The notes under the pieces: generated by a model
The model's input: only the letters and a program-made list of their open reading frames with translations
The model's database searches: none
What the model was told of the DNA's origin: nothing
Shown: piece after piece, positions 40,500 to 50,553 of the stretch
How positions within the stretch are numbered: position 1 is the first letter of the stretch
Layout: every line of letters begins with the position of its first letter
Position numbers and translations under genes: made by a program
Origin: Bog-473 sp963838835
GTDB taxonomy: Bacteria; Actinomycetota; Acidimicrobiia; Acidimicrobiales; RAAP-2
Reading direction: 5' to 3'
DNA length: 64,000 nt
Assembly (NCBI GenBank): GCA_963838835.1
Contig: CAWITA010000030.1
Location: 44,283 to 108,282 of the forward strand

Positions 40500-41983
40500 G
40501 TGCAGGCGAGCGTCCGGGCCGTCGAGACACCCAGCGTGCCGACGGCGGACGCCGCCGCTGCACCACCCGGTGCGTCTCGCTCGCCCCGCCGGCTGTCGCA
40601 GCGGTCGATCGAGCTCGTGGGGCTGGCTCTCGGCATCGCGTTCATCACGGCGGTCGCGCTGGGACATGACCTGTCCAACGACGAGTTCTGGTCGATGGCC
40701 GCGGGGCAGTGGATGCTGGCGCACCACGCCATCATGGGTCTCGACCCCTTCAGCTACACCGAGTCGCACCGACGCTGGGTGGCCGACGAATGGGGATCGG
40801 AGCTGGCGCTGGCCGCCTTGTTCCGCGTCTTCGGTGCGGCGGCCTACAGCATCTACGCCGTCGTGCTGGGCGGCCTGTGCCTCCTGGTCAGCGCGGCCTA
40901 CGCGCGGGCCCTTGGCGCGCGGGGCGGGCGGGTGGTCGCCATCGTGCTGCTGCTGGCGGTGGGCGTCACCGGCGTCGTGGTGGGGGACCGCGGACTCGAC
41001 TTCTCGCTGGTGTGGTTCCCGCTCGAGTTGCTGGTGCTCACCAGGGCGCGGGCGAACCCGCGTTGGCTCCTCGTCCTCCCGTTGCTCTGCGTCGGATGGG
41101 TCAACACCCACGGCTCGATCCTGATCGGGCTCATGGTCGTGGCGGTGGAGCTTGTCTGGTCGCTCGTGCCGGCCCGCTGGGTCGAGCGCATCGGCGGCGT
41201 GCGCCAGTCCCCCCACACGGGCGCACTGGCCTTGGCGGCGCTGGGCAGCGTGATCGCATCGTGCCTCACGCCCTATGGCCCGGGGCTCTTGGCGTATGAC
41301 GTCGACGTGGCGCGCAACACCCAGATCGCGGCGCTACATCAGCGAATGGAACTCGCCCGACTTCCACTCCGTGATGGCCGTGCTGGTCTACTGCGTGCCG
41401 CTGGCCGTGCTGGTGGTGTGCGTGCGCTCCCGCGCGGGTCCCCGTGCTGGAGGGGACGCTGGCGGCCGTGCTCTTCGTGGAGGCGTTGCGAACGCAGCGG
41501 GTGGTGGACTACCTCATGCTGGTCGCGGTGGGTCTGGCGGCGACACTGCCGGCTCGGCCGCCGTGGGGGACGACGGCGCGGCGCTGGGCCGGCGGGGGGC
41601 TGGTCGTGTTGGCGATCGTGATCCTCGCCGTGCCATCCGTTCCGGCCGGCACCGTGTCGCCGACGCTCCCGGTGCAGGCCTTCGACTACATGACCTCGCA
41701 CCCCGGCCGGATCTTCACCGAGTACACGTGGGGCGACTACTCGATCGCCCGGCACCGGGCCACCTTCGTCGACGGCCGCACCGATCTCTTCGAGGGCAAC
41801 GTGCTCACCGAGTTCTTCGCCATCACCAACCTGACGACGAACCCCGACCCGATCCTCGCGGCCTACCACGTGTCCTACGTCGTGTGGGCGCCCGGGACGC
41901 CCCTGGCGGAGTACCTGTCCCACGACCCCCGTTGGCATGTCGTCGACCGCACGACGGTCGCCCTCGTCTTCGCCCGGCGGTAG
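40500..41983 (+). pseudogene. Polytopic membrane protein, GT-C-like (two frame breaks)
   Basis: GTG 40500 follows GGGGGAG. About nine hydrophobic segments are visible, including SIELVGLALGIAFITAVALG, VVAIVLLLAVGVTGVVVGDR and TGALALAALGSVIASCLTPY. The motif HDLSNDEFWSMAAGQWMLAH with Asp/Glu in the first outer loop is like GT-C glycosyltransferases and related actinobacterial proteins. The frame slips near 41330 (to YISEWNSPDFHSVMAVLVYC) and again near 41437 (to LEGTLAAVLFVEALRTQRVV), ending at 41983 with an outside domain (FTEYTWGDYSIARHRATFVD). Two one-base errors would explain it. Donor and acceptor unknown. Confidence 0.6.
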
Positions 41984-41996
41984 GCGCTCGGGCCTT

Positions 41997-42774
41997 TCAC
42001 GAAGGAAGGGTGGCGCCGAGGCCGCGCTCGGTCCCCGTCGTCGTCCGCCCACGTCACCAGGGACCGATAGCCGAGACGGTCCATGAGGGGGCGCAGCAGC
42101 TCGGCCTGCTCCCCACCGAGCTCGAGCAACAGCGCGCCGCCCGGGCGCAAGAAGCGGGGCGCCTCGGTGGCGACCCGCTCCAGGACGGCAGTGCCGTCGG
42201 GCCCCCCGTCGTAGTGGCCGACCTCCTCGAACCTCAGTGTGTCGCGGGGGAGCAGGCGGAGCTCCGCGCTGGGGACGTAGGGCACGACGGCCACCACCAC
42301 GTCGGTCCGGCCCTCGAGCTCGGCCGGCACCGACGCGAAGAGGTCGCCGACGTAGGCCTCGACGCCGTTGGCGCGGCGGCAGGTGACGGCCCGACGATCG
42401 GTGTCGGTGGCGACCACCCGGGCGCCCGGGTGGGCGCGCCGCAGGAGCAGCGCGAGGGCCCCCGACCCGGTACACAGGTCGATGGCGACGCCGTGTTCGG
42501 GGAGCCGGGCGGCGGCGCGGTGGGCGAGAGGGACGCTCTGCCAGCGCGGGACGTAGACGCCGGGGTCGACCCGCACCTCGAGCCCGTCGAAAAGCGCGCG
42601 GCCGGTGAGCCAGGCCAAGGGCTCACCGGCCAGGCGACGCTCCACCAGCGCGGAGCGCGCCGGGGTCCCCGGCGGCGGCATCGACCAGCTCGCGTGCTTC
42701 GTCCTCGGCGGCGACGAAGCCCGCCGCGGCGAGGGTGGCCGCCAGCCGCTCCGTGTCCGGTCCGATCGGTCCGC
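41997..42774 (-). pseudogene. PrmC/HemK-like methyltransferase (frame breaks at both ends)
   Basis: The core is intact: ALVERRLAGEPLAWLTGRAL, the N-terminal PrmC helix region, then the SAM motif AIDLCTGSGALALLLRRAHP and VVATDTDRRAVTCRRANGVE. The catalytic NPPY motif is changed to VPYVPS, so glutamine methylation of release factors is doubtful. The N-terminal part reads in another frame upstream of about 42655 (GPDTERLAATLAAAGFVAAE) and the C-terminal end in another frame after about 42030 (TERGLGATLPS, stop at 41997). The exact start near 42770 is not certain. Confidence 0.6.
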
Positions 42775-42853
42775 TCAGTCCAGCAACCCCGCCGCCACGC
42801 GGGGGCCGGACCCGGTCCCGTCCGCGGCGCCGTCGGCGGCACCCACTGGCCCC

Positions 42854-43030
42854 ATGAGAGATTGCATATCACTCAAAGGTCTGGTCGACCGGATTGTGAA
42901 GATCGGTACCGCCGCCGGCGTTCTCGGCGCTGTCGCACTCCGAGTTGCGCCAGTTCGCGACCTGCTGGACAAGGTGCTGGCCGCGTCGGGCGACCGGGCG
43001 ACCGCGGGCGCCGGCCGCGGCGCCCGATAG
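42854..43030 (+). CDS. Possible small hypothetical protein
   Basis: 58 residues: MRDCISLKGLVDRIVKIGTA, a short hydrophobic stretch and a basic tail. The start lies in a visibly AT-richer patch and the frame ends just before the ABC-2 ATPase gene. No clear ribosome site and no known family, so it may not be real. Confidence 0.3.
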   Translation: MRDCISLKGLVDRIVKIGTAAGVLGAVALRVAPVRDLLDKVLAASGDRATAGAGRGAR

Positions 43031-43057
43031 CGTGCGGGCGATGCGGAGCACGGGGTC

Positions 43058-43963
43058 GTGGTGCCGGCCGTAAGCGTGGAGCGTCTCTCCAAGTCCTACG
43101 GGGACACCGTGGCGGTGCGCGACGTCAGCTTCGAGGTGCACACGGGTGAGGTGTTCGCGCTGCTCGGGCCGAACGGCGCCGGCAAGACCACCACCGTCGA
43201 GATCCTCGAGGGATTCCGCGCCCGGAGCGGGGGGCGGGTGCAGACGCTCGGCGTCGACCCGGCGGATCACAGCACGCAGCGCTGGCTGCGCACGCGCATT
43301 GGCGTCGTTCTGCAGGAACTGGCGGTCGAGCCGTACTACTCCGTCCGCCAGGTCCTGACCCGCAACGCCGGCTACTACCCCGAGCCGCGGCCCGTCGACG
43401 AGGTGATCCAGCTGATCGGCCTGGCCGAGAAGGGCGACGACCGGATCAAGCGCCTTTCGGGCGGCCAGCAGCGCCGTCTCGACGTGGGGCTCGGCATCAT
43501 CGGCAATCCGGAGCTCCTGTTCCTCGACGAGCCGACGACCGGCCTCGACCCGGCCGGGCGGCGTGACACGTGGGTCCTGATCAAGCGGCTGGCCTCGAGC
43601 GGGACGACGGTGCTGCTGACCACGCACTACATGGACGAGGTCGAGGCACTGGCCGACCGGGTGGCCGTGCTGTTCAACCACGAGATCGTGGCCAGCGGTA
43701 CCCCGTCTTCCATCGGGGGGCGCGACCTCGGCGCGGTGACCATCCGCTTCCGGCTGCCCGAGGGCGTCGGCGTGGGGGAGCTCCCGATGCTGGCGGAGCC
43801 CGCCGACGACGGCCACGTGGTCATCCACACCGAGGACGAGCTCCGCGTGCTGCACGACCTGACCGGTTGGGCGCTGGCCGGGGGACACGCGTTGGCGGGG
43901 CTCTCGGTGCTCCGTGAGTCTCTCGAGGACATCTATCTCGGGCTGACGAGGTCGGACGCGTGA
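43058..43963 (+). CDS. ABC-2-type exporter ATP-binding protein
   Basis: 301 residues from GTG 43058 (GTG 43061 also possible). Walker A GPNGAGKTT, signature LSGGQQRRLDVGLGI, Walker B LLFLDEPTTGLD and the switch His in LLTTHYMDEVEALAD are all present. The C-terminal 80 residues form the regulatory part usual in DrrA/CcmA-type ATPases. It pairs with the permease gene that follows, whose probable original start overlaps its stop. Cargo unknown; drugs and lipids are usual for this group. Confidence 0.9.
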   Translation: MVPAVSVERLSKSYGDTVAVRDVSFEVHTGEVFALLGPNGAGKTTTVEILEGFRARSGGRVQTLGVDPADHSTQRWLRTRIGVVLQELAVEPYYSVRQVLTRNAGYYPEPRPVDEVIQLIGLAEKGDDRIKRLSGGQQRRLDVGLGIIGNPELLFLDEPTTGLDPAGRRDTWVLIKRLASSGTTVLLTTHYMDEVEALADRVAVLFNHEIVASGTPSSIGGRDLGAVTIRFRLPEGVGVGELPMLAEPADDGHVVIHTEDELRVLHDLTGWALAGGHALAGLSVLRESLEDIYLGLTRSDA

Positions 43964-44027
43964 GCGTCCCGCCGGTGGCGGCGACACGGAGGCGCTGGAG
44001 GTCCCGGAGAAGGGATCCTTCCGGGGT

Positions 44028-44795
44028 TTGAGCGACCTCCCCCTCGTGGCGCGCCAGGTTCGCTTCGAGCAGCTGTCGTTCTGGCTGAACCCCATCGGTG
44101 CGCTCATGACGATCGGGTTCTCGGTCGTCTTCCTCATCCTGCTCGGCGCCACCGCCGGAACCTCGACGGTGAGCTCCTACGGCCACATCCGCCTCATCGA
44201 CTACTACGTGGCGGGCTTTTGCGCGTATGGCGTCATGGCGGCCTGCTTCACGATCTTGGCCATCACGCTGGTGAACCGGCGTGAGATGGGCCTGCTGAAG
44301 CGGCTCCGTCTGAGCCCGCTGCCGACCTGGATGGCCATGGTCGCGGTCCTCTTGAACGCCATGATCGTCGCGGCGCTGGGCGTCGCGCTGCTGCTCGTCG
44401 TCGGCCGCCTGGGCTACAACGTCCACGGACCCGCGCACTGGTTGCCCTTCTTGGTGACGCTCGCCCTGGCGATGCTGTGCTACAGCGCCCTGGGCGTCGG
44501 GATCAGCACGCTCGTGCCCAATGCGGACGCCGCCGGCCCGATGGTGAGTCTGACCTTCTTCATCCTCGTCGCGCTGTCCGGCCTGTGGTTCCCGATCGCG
44601 CCGAACTCGGGGCTGGCCACGTTCGCCAACTTCTTTCCGATCCGTCACCTCATCAACGCGCTGGTGGCCTCCTTCACCGGACAACCGGGCACGCCGCTGT
44701 GGCCCTGGCACGACCTCGCGGTCATTGCCATCTGGGGCGCCGTGGGGGCGTTCGTCGGCCTCCGGCGCTGGGACTGGTCGCCCAGGCGGGGCTGA
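44028..44795 (+). CDS. ABC-2-type exporter permease
   Basis: 255 residues from TTG 44028. Six hydrophobic segments are seen, among them LMTIGFSVVFLILLGATAGT, YYVAGFCAYGVMAACFTILA and MVSLTFFILVALSGLWFPIA, and the conserved RREMGLLKRLRLSPLPTWMA loop of DrrB-like permeases. The same frame reads sensibly upstream (GDTEALEVPEKGSFRGLSDL), and GTG 43960, overlapping the ATPase stop, opens a different frame; a one-base slip near 43975-43985 would join them and add about 22 residues. The real N-terminus is thus probably upstream. Confidence 0.85.
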   Translation: MSDLPLVARQVRFEQLSFWLNPIGALMTIGFSVVFLILLGATAGTSTVSSYGHIRLIDYYVAGFCAYGVMAACFTILAITLVNRREMGLLKRLRLSPLPTWMAMVAVLLNAMIVAALGVALLLVVGRLGYNVHGPAHWLPFLVTLALAMLCYSALGVGISTLVPNADAAGPMVSLTFFILVALSGLWFPIAPNSGLATFANFFPIRHLINALVASFTGQPGTPLWPWHDLAVIAIWGAVGAFVGLRRWDWSPRRG

Positions 44796-44836
44796 GCGGT
44801 CGGCACGACCGTTCCGTGGTCGACTAGAAGAAGACG

Positions 44837-46423
44837 GTGACCACCGCCGAGCCCCCATCCCACTACCGCCCCGCCACCTACGCCGCCACCAACCCCGAGC
44901 GGCCCGCGGTGATCACGTCGTCCGGCCGGGTCGTCACCTTCGCCGAGCTCGAGGAACGGTCCTGTCGGCTGGCCCAGGCCCTGTTCGCCCACGGCCTGCG
45001 CACCGGGGACCACGTGGCGGTGCTGCTGCCCAACGATCACCGGACGCACGAGGTGGCCTTCGGGCTCCAGCGCTCGGGCTTGTACTACACCATGGTCAAC
45101 ACGCACCTCGCTCCCGAGGAGGCGGCGTACATCGTCGAGGACTGCGGGGCCCGCACGCTCATCACGTCTTCGGCGTTGGCCCCCCTGGCCGCGGCGTTGC
45201 TCGCCCTGACGCCGACGGTCGAGCTCCGTTTGATGGTGGGCGAGAGCGACGACGTCGCCCCGACGACGGGCCACACTTCCTACGACGCCTTCGTCGGCGG
45301 GCACCGGGGCGAGCCGCTGTCCGACGAGGTCGAGGGTTTCCCGATGCTCTACTCGTCGGGCACGACCGGCCACCCCAAAGGCGTGCGCCGGCCACTGAGC
45401 GGGCAGGCCTTCGGCACCTACGCCACCCTCGACCCCATGCTCGGGGGCATCATGGGCTTCGGCGCGGGCGACGTCTACCTGAGCCCCGCGCCGCTGTACC
45501 ACTCCGCCCCCCTGGTGTGGTCGATGACCGCGTTGCGCATGGGTGGGACCGTGGTCGTGATGGAGCACTTCGACCCCGAGACGTGCCTGGCTCTGATCCG
45601 CGAGCACAAGGTGACGCACGCCCAGTTCGTCCCCACCATGTTCGTGCGCATGCTCAAGCTGCCCGAGGACGTCCGCGCCTCGTCCGACGTGTCCTCGCTG
45701 CGCTCGGTCGTGCACGCGGCCGCTCCGTGCGCGCCCGAGGTGAAGCGCCGGATGATCGAGTGGTGGGGTCCGGTCATCCACGAGTACTACTCGGGCACGG
45801 AGGGGATGGGCATGACCTGGATCTCCTCCGAGGAGGCGCGTACCCACCCCGGCTCGGTGGGCCGGGCCATCTGGGGCCAGGTACACGTGTGCGGTGACGA
45901 CGGGGAGGAGCTGCCGACCGGCGAGGACGGCGTGGTCTACTTCGGCGGGCGCAGTGACGCGACGTTCGAGTACAACCACGATCCCGAGAAGACGCGCCAG
46001 ACGTTCAACGACAAGGGATGGGCCACGCTGTGGGACGTCGGGCACCTGGACGACGACGGGTACCTGTACCTGACCGATCGCAAGCAGTTCATGATCGTGT
46101 CGGGTGGCGTGAACATCTACCCCCAGGAGATCGAGGACGTGCTGGTGCTGCACCCCGCCGTGGCCGACGTGGCCGTCTTCGGCATCCCCGAGCCCGAGAT
46201 GGGGGAGGAGGTCAAGGCGGTCGTCCAGCCCGCTCCCGGCTTCGTCGGCGGCCCCGAGCTCGAGGCCGAGATCATCGCCTTCTGCCGCGACCACCTCTCG
46301 CACTACAAGTGCCCACGTTCGGTCGACTTCACCGACGCGCTGCCCCGCGGCGAGAACGGCAAGCTCTACAAGAAGGTGCTGCGCGAGCCCTATTGGGCCA
46401 GTTCGGCTCCCAGGACCACCTGA
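44837..46423 (+). CDS. AMP-forming acyl-CoA synthetase
   Basis: 528 residues from GTG 44837. The P-loop is LYSSGTTGHPKGVRRPL near residues 171-187. Later motifs are YYSGTEGMGMTWISSEEART, GWATLWDVGHLDDDGYLYLT and the hinge DRKQFMIVSGGVNIYPQEIE. The adenylation Lys is in PRGENGKLYKKVLR. It resembles acyl-CoA ligases of fatty acid and steroid side-chain use and would feed the beta-oxidation genes elsewhere in the window. Its 3' end overlaps a convergent MFS gene by 34 bases. Confidence 0.92.
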   Translation: MTTAEPPSHYRPATYAATNPERPAVITSSGRVVTFAELEERSCRLAQALFAHGLRTGDHVAVLLPNDHRTHEVAFGLQRSGLYYTMVNTHLAPEEAAYIVEDCGARTLITSSALAPLAAALLALTPTVELRLMVGESDDVAPTTGHTSYDAFVGGHRGEPLSDEVEGFPMLYSSGTTGHPKGVRRPLSGQAFGTYATLDPMLGGIMGFGAGDVYLSPAPLYHSAPLVWSMTALRMGGTVVVMEHFDPETCLALIREHKVTHAQFVPTMFVRMLKLPEDVRASSDVSSLRSVVHAAAPCAPEVKRRMIEWWGPVIHEYYSGTEGMGMTWISSEEARTHPGSVGRAIWGQVHVCGDDGEELPTGEDGVVYFGGRSDATFEYNHDPEKTRQTFNDKGWATLWDVGHLDDDGYLYLTDRKQFMIVSGGVNIYPQEIEDVLVLHPAVADVAVFGIPEPEMGEEVKAVVQPAPGFVGGPELEAEIIAFCRDHLSHYKCPRSVDFTDALPRGENGKLYKKVLREPYWASSAPRTT

Positions 46424-47733
46424 ACCTCGGCGGGCGGGGGCCGCACGTCGGCGTACCAGGCCAGGGCGAGCGCCACGACGGCGCCGAAGAGCAGCACGTT
46501 GGTGATGCCCACCGCCGCCACCACCGGACCGATGAGCAGGTTGCCAACGCCCACCGTGCCGCCGAAGCCCATCATCCAGAGCGCCATGACCCGCCCTCGC
46601 ACGTTCTCGCGCAGGCGCGACTGCAGCGTCGTGTTCAGGGCGGTGATGAAGGCGAAGTAGAAGGCGCCCGTCACGGCGACGCTCACGTCGGCGGGTATGG
46701 GGTTGCGCTGCAGAGCGAACGCGCACAGCGACAGGGAGTAACCGACGAGGCAGACGCGCACCAGCAACGGTTTCGAGGTGGTGGCGAAGACGGTCCCGAT
46801 GGAGATGGCGCCGAGCAAGGCGCCGGTGCCGAAGCAGGCGTAGAGGATCCCGTAGGCGGCCGAGTGGGACAGGTTGATACCGAGGTTGTGGACCGCGACG
46901 ACGGGCATCTGCCCGATGAAGGCGAGGGCGAGCAGCGAGAACACGAACACGGTGACCAGGCACCGCCCGACCACCTTGTCTTGGCGTGCCACCGTGATGC
47001 CCGCCGTCAGCTGGCGCCAGCGGCTCGCCTGCGCCGGCGACTGGGGGACGGCGGGGAGGGTGACCAGCAGCAGCGCACCCACGACGAACAGATAGGTCGC
47101 CGCATTGCCGGCGAAGATCCAGGCCGGTCCGACCAGGGAGTACAACAGGCCGCCGATGACGGGGCCGATGACCCTCGACGCGTTCATCTGGGCCGAGTTC
47201 AGCGAGATCGCGCCCGGCAGGTCCTCCCGGCCGACCAGCCCGGGCAGGGTGGCGGAATAGGTAGGCCCGAACATCGCGCTCCCTGCGCCGACCCCGAGGA
47301 CCATGAGCACCAAGAGCACCTTCGAGGGGTGGGGGGAGAGCACGACCAGTGCCACCCCGAGGGAGAACACGAGCTGCTCGAGGGACAGGACGATGAGCAA
47401 GCGCTTGCGGTCGATCTTGTCGGCGAGCAAACCACCCACCATGGGCAGGACCAGGGTTGGCCCGAGCTGGGCGAAGATGATGACGCCGACGAACGTGCTC
47501 GAATGCGTGAGGTCGTAGGCGTAGGCGCCGAGGACGACGTTCTGCATCCAGGTGCCGATGTTCGAGGCGAAGGCCCCCAGGAAGACGATGCGGAACGTCC
47601 GGTGTGACAGGGCCGCCCGGGCGGTGCCCCGGCGGGGCGGCAGCGGCGTGTCGCCGTCGACGACGGCGTCCTCGATCTCCTCGATGGAGATCGTCCTGTC
47701 GTCCACGTCACGCTCGTGCGACTCCCCCGGCAC
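46390..47733 (-). CDS. MFS transporter (MFS_3/EntS-like exporter)
   Basis: 447 residues with about twelve membrane helices. The N-terminal helices read FRIVFLGAFASNIGTWMQNV, and the inter-helix motif LLADKIDRKRLLIVLSLEQL is the MFS A-motif (G-x-x-x-D-x-x-x-R-K). The pattern is that of the MFS_3 group, usually exporters of siderophores or drugs. A cytoplasmic acidic N-terminus (RTISIEEIEDAVVDGDT) precedes helix 1. It is convergent with the ligase gene; no partner gene suggests its cargo. Confidence 0.88.
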   Translation of the reverse strand: MPGESHERDVDDRTISIEEIEDAVVDGDTPLPPRRGTARAALSHRTFRIVFLGAFASNIGTWMQNVVLGAYAYDLTHSSTFVGVIIFAQLGPTLVLPMVGGLLADKIDRKRLLIVLSLEQLVFSLGVALVVLSPHPSKVLLVLMVLGVGAGSAMFGPTYSATLPGLVGREDLPGAISLNSAQMNASRVIGPVIGGLLYSLVGPAWIFAGNAATYLFVVGALLLVTLPAVPQSPAQASRWRQLTAGITVARQDKVVGRCLVTVFVFSLLALAFIGQMPVVAVHNLGINLSHSAAYGILYACFGTGALLGAISIGTVFATTSKPLLVRVCLVGYSLSLCAFALQRNPIPADVSVAVTGAFYFAFITALNTTLQSRLRENVRGRVMALWMMGFGGTVGVGNLLIGPVVAAVGITNVLLFGAVVALALAWYADVRPPPAEVQVVLGAELAQ

Positions 47734-47939
47734 CCGCCCATCGTAGGGGAGCAGTTACGCCCGGTTGACGGCCGGTCCGGGGCGGCCCGGCGCAGCTGGC
47801 TGCCGCAAGGGAGGGAGCCCAAGCGGCCGTTGGGGATGCCATCCGAAGGAGTTCCTCACGCTCAGGTCGCATGTCCTTCTGCGCGACCGACAAAGGGCGC
47901 GGTAGTCGTGCGCCGTTCGCCGTGTGCGAGGAGGACTCC

Positions 47940-48333
47940 ATGCCCGAATTCCCTGCCATCACTCATGTTGCCCTGACCGTCACGAGCCTTGACCGAAGCG
48001 TGCCCTGGTACCAAGACCTCTTCGGTTCGGAGCCCCTCATCTCCGAAGACACCGGACCGTTCCATCACGTCGTGTGGCTTCTTGGCGGGACATTGGTCGG
48101 TCTCCATCAGTTCCCTGACTTGAAGAGCTCTGAACCGTTCGACGAACGGCGTCCGGGTCTCGACCATCTGGCCTTTGCCGTGCGCCAACCGTGGTGATTT
48201 GGAGTTTTGGGAGGGACGTCTGAACGAGCTCGGCATCAAGAACGGTGGAATCGTCGACGCGCCCTATGGCGCCGGCTTGTCTTTTCGTGACCCGGACAAC
48301 ATCGCCCTTGAGTTCTTCGCTCCCCCCGGGTAG
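47940..48333 (+). pseudogene. Glyoxalase/VOC family protein (frameshifted near 48185)
   Basis: ATG 47940 follows GAGGAGG. ITHVALTVTSLDRSVPWYQD gives the first VOC beta-alpha unit with the metal-binding His, and GPFHHVVWLLGGTLVGLHQF the next strand. After GLDHLAFAVR the frame ends; one frame over it continues ANRGDLEFWEGRLNELGIKN and GLSFRDPDNIALEFFAPPG to TAG at 48331, which contains the final metal Glu (LEFF). One missing or extra base explains it. Reaction unknown: glutathione or mycothiol transfer, ring cleavage and epimerisation are all possible. Confidence 0.72.
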
Positions 48334-48604
48334 CTAAGAGGTCCTCCCTAGGGTCACCGCTCGAGCGGACCAGCGCTCCGAACCCGTGCCGCTGGCCCGG
48401 CTCAGTTCTGTCTCCGCGGCTGAGCCGCGAACCAGGCGTCCAGCGGTTCGGCCTGTAGCTGCCTGTCGTAGATCATGGCCCAGCACTTCATCGTCTCGAC
48501 GATGAAGCCGGTGGGCGGTCGCCGGGCTCGGGTTGACCCACTGCTCAACGTTGGCAGGTCGTGACTACTATTCCCGCCAATCACGGGGAGCGAGGCGAAT
48601 CTAT

Positions 48605-49120
48605 ATGGCGGCTGGTCGAAGACTCACTCTGGCCGTCCGCCGAGGTGCTGTATCGCCGAGACCCCCCCGCTGGATTCGACCGGCCTTCCTCGCGTCGTGT
48701 GCGGTACTAACTGTCGTCTTGTCGAGCTGTTCGTCGAATTCGTCTCCGTCGAGTTCTACCGCGACCACCGGTTCCGCCCGCACCACCACGACAACAGCGT
48801 CGGGTGCGCCGGCCGCTGCCATCGCCGAGATCAACTCCTATGAGACGACCTTTGGCCCCCCGGTCGGTACCTGGCAGATCTCTTCGACGAAGGTATCGAG
48901 CGTCGACCCTTCGTACATCTTGTTCCGGATAGGTCCAGCACCGGGCCACCAAGACACTGTGCAAGGAGGCTACGGATTCGTCCAAAACCAGTCGGGTAAA
49001 TGGACGGTCATCGGCTTCGGTAGCGCCCAAGTTGGGTGCTCTCCCGGTAGCGCGCAGACTCCCGTCGTACCGACCGCGGTACTGACCGGTTTCGGTTTGG
49101 CCTGCCCGCCCTCGAGCTGA
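48605..49120 (+). CDS. Putative lipoprotein of unknown function
   Basis: 171 residues. The N-terminus is basic (RRLTLAVRRGAVSPRPPRWI), then a helix (AFLASCAVLTVVLSSC) ending in a lipobox-like LSSC, so Cys48 would be acylated and the protein anchored outside the membrane. A Ser/Thr-rich linker (SSTATTGSARTTTTTASGAP) leads to a compact domain with SYILFRIGPAPGHQ-like and VQGGYGFVQNQSGKWTVIGF segments and two Cys that may form a disulfide. No family recognised. G+C content is somewhat lower than in neighbours. Confidence 0.65.
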   Translation: MAAGRRLTLAVRRGAVSPRPPRWIRPAFLASCAVLTVVLSSCSSNSSPSSSTATTGSARTTTTTASGAPAAAIAEINSYETTFGPPVGTWQISSTKVSSVDPSYILFRIGPAPGHQDTVQGGYGFVQNQSGKWTVIGFGSAQVGCSPGSAQTPVVPTAVLTGFGLACPPSS

Positions 49121-49299
49121 GGTCGGGCAGCACTGCGTCGACGATCGCGAGGCCGTGTCGTGGCTGCATCGACGTTCGGGCCGCCGACACGACGTTCGTT
49201 GGGCCGTGGGGTGGGACGGACGAGAGGCAGCGGCGGGAGCTGCGGCGGCGGGGAGCAGCGGCGGCGTGACGAACGTCGGAACGGTGCGCGCCGAGCAAG

Positions 49300-49620
49300 T
49301 CAGGCCGAACCCGCGCGTTCCGCCTCCTCCTGCGTCGCCTCCTCCAGCAACCCCAGCTCGGACAACTTCCGAACCGTGTGCCACGCGTCGTCTGCGATCT
49401 GGGAGAGGTCACCCTCGTGCGACTGCGCCAGATCCCCGACGATCTCATCGAACGTCGTGTCACCGTTGCAGCGTGTCCACACGGCCGCCGCACTCACATT
49501 CAACAGGATGAGGAGCTGCCCGCCATTGTCGTAAAGGGCGAGGTTGTCGTCCAGGGGCACCGCCGGTGCGCCGTCCCGACGGCGTGGCCGCGACGTCGGG
49601 ACGGGCCACTCACTCCGCAC
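49300..49620 (-). CDS. PqqD-like peptide chaperone (RRE-type)
   Basis: 106 residues. The central part NLALYDNGGQLLILLNVSAA and AVWTRCNGDTTFDEIVGDLA is the PqqD fold: a small winged-helix domain that binds leader peptides in RiPP modification systems, with the LLNVSAAAVW motif typical of the family. The C-terminal helices continue to LGLLEEATQEEAERAGSA. It lies 14 bases downstream of an HprK-like kinase gene and is clearly in its operon. It probably brings the substrate protein to the modifying enzymes. Confidence 0.78.
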   Translation of the reverse strand: MRSEWPVPTSRPRRRDGAPAVPLDDNLALYDNGGQLLILLNVSAAAVWTRCNGDTTFDEIVGDLAQSHEGDLSQIADDAWHTVRKLSELGLLEEATQEEAERAGSA

Positions 49621-49634
49621 GGGAGGACCTCGCC

Positions 49635-50522
49635 CTACCGGTCGTCCTGCCGGCGGCGCGGCAACAGACCCAGGATGAGCTCGACCGCCTCGTCGAGATC
49701 AGACATCGCCAGAGCCACTCGCTCGCATCGGGACACGAGCTCACCGAGCACCCGCGCACTGTCGGCGCCGTGTTCGACGAAGTTGACGGCATTCACGGCC
49801 AAGGCTGCGAAGGCCTCGGTCTCCGACACGGGCGTCAACTGGGTCGAGGCGCCCGGTTCGTAGCGTGGCACGACGACGAGTTCGGGCAGGCAGGGTACGC
49901 CGACCGGTCGATCGACCGCGTTCCCGACAGCGAGAAGCGTTTCCCCGGCCGTCCAGGGTTCGTTGGCACCGGTGACCGCTGGGGAACACATGTCGCCCAA
50001 GGCACCGAGGCTCCCGGGCTTCACCGAGATGGGCTTGGCGTAAGGGAGCATCAGGCCGCTTTCGAGGTCCAGGGCCACCAATTCATCGGAGAGGTACGCG
50101 AGCCCGGCGCGCACCAGTCCCGCCGCAAGCGTCGACTTGCCGGAGCCGGACGGGCCCGGTACGAGCACCCCTCCATCGGCATGCTGGAGGCCAGCCGCGT
50201 GGACGAGCAGGTGGTCGCGCCCAGCCTCTGCCGCACCTCGGGTGAGGTCCCACACGAGCCAGCCGACGGCCTCACCACGAGACTGAGAACGGGCGAGGCA
50301 CGTGCCGTCGCGGAAGACGTCAATCGTCTCGTGGGACGATGCCCTCAGCACGTAGCAGCGGTCCGGGGAATCGGCGACGCACGCTCCCCCTCGCGCAATC
50401 CTTCGAGGAGGGCATCGAGATGGCCGCGCCAGCAGCCTGTCGTCGCTGCGGACGGTGCAGCGATACGACAGTGCATTCAGGGTCGACGTGCCGAAGGAAA
50501 GGTCGTCTGCTTCTCTCGTCAC
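49635..50522 (-). CDS. HPr-kinase-like P-loop protein
   Basis: 295 residues. The Walker A motif GPSGSGKST is at residues 123-131, with LLVHAAGLQHADGGVLVPG just before and GLAYLSDELVALDLESGLML after, the arrangement of HprK/PEPCK-type kinases found in peptide modification clusters. The N-terminal domain of normal HPr kinases is absent, and no PTS genes are near. In lasso peptide and similar loci such kinases phosphorylate the peptide or a carrier. It is first or second in an operon with the PqqD-like gene and follows the Tat- and sortase-tagged protein gene. Confidence 0.82.
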   Translation of the reverse strand: MTREADDLSFGTSTLNALSYRCTVRSDDRLLARPSRCPPRRIARGGACVADSPDRCYVLRASSHETIDVFRDGTCLARSQSRGEAVGWLVWDLTRGAAEAGRDHLLVHAAGLQHADGGVLVPGPSGSGKSTLAAGLVRAGLAYLSDELVALDLESGLMLPYAKPISVKPGSLGALGDMCSPAVTGANEPWTAGETLLAVGNAVDRPVGVPCLPELVVVPRYEPGASTQLTPVSETEAFAALAVNAVNFVEHGADSARVLGELVSRCERVALAMSDLDEAVELILGLLPRRRQDDR

Positions 50523-50553
50523 GGACTAGGGAGTTGTCGCGCGCGCCACGCGT

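Noticed and set aside
48402..48584. 60-codon minus-strand frame upstream of the lipoprotein gene
   Set aside because: No family, no ribosome site and unusual composition; I could not support it as a gene or a transposase remnant.
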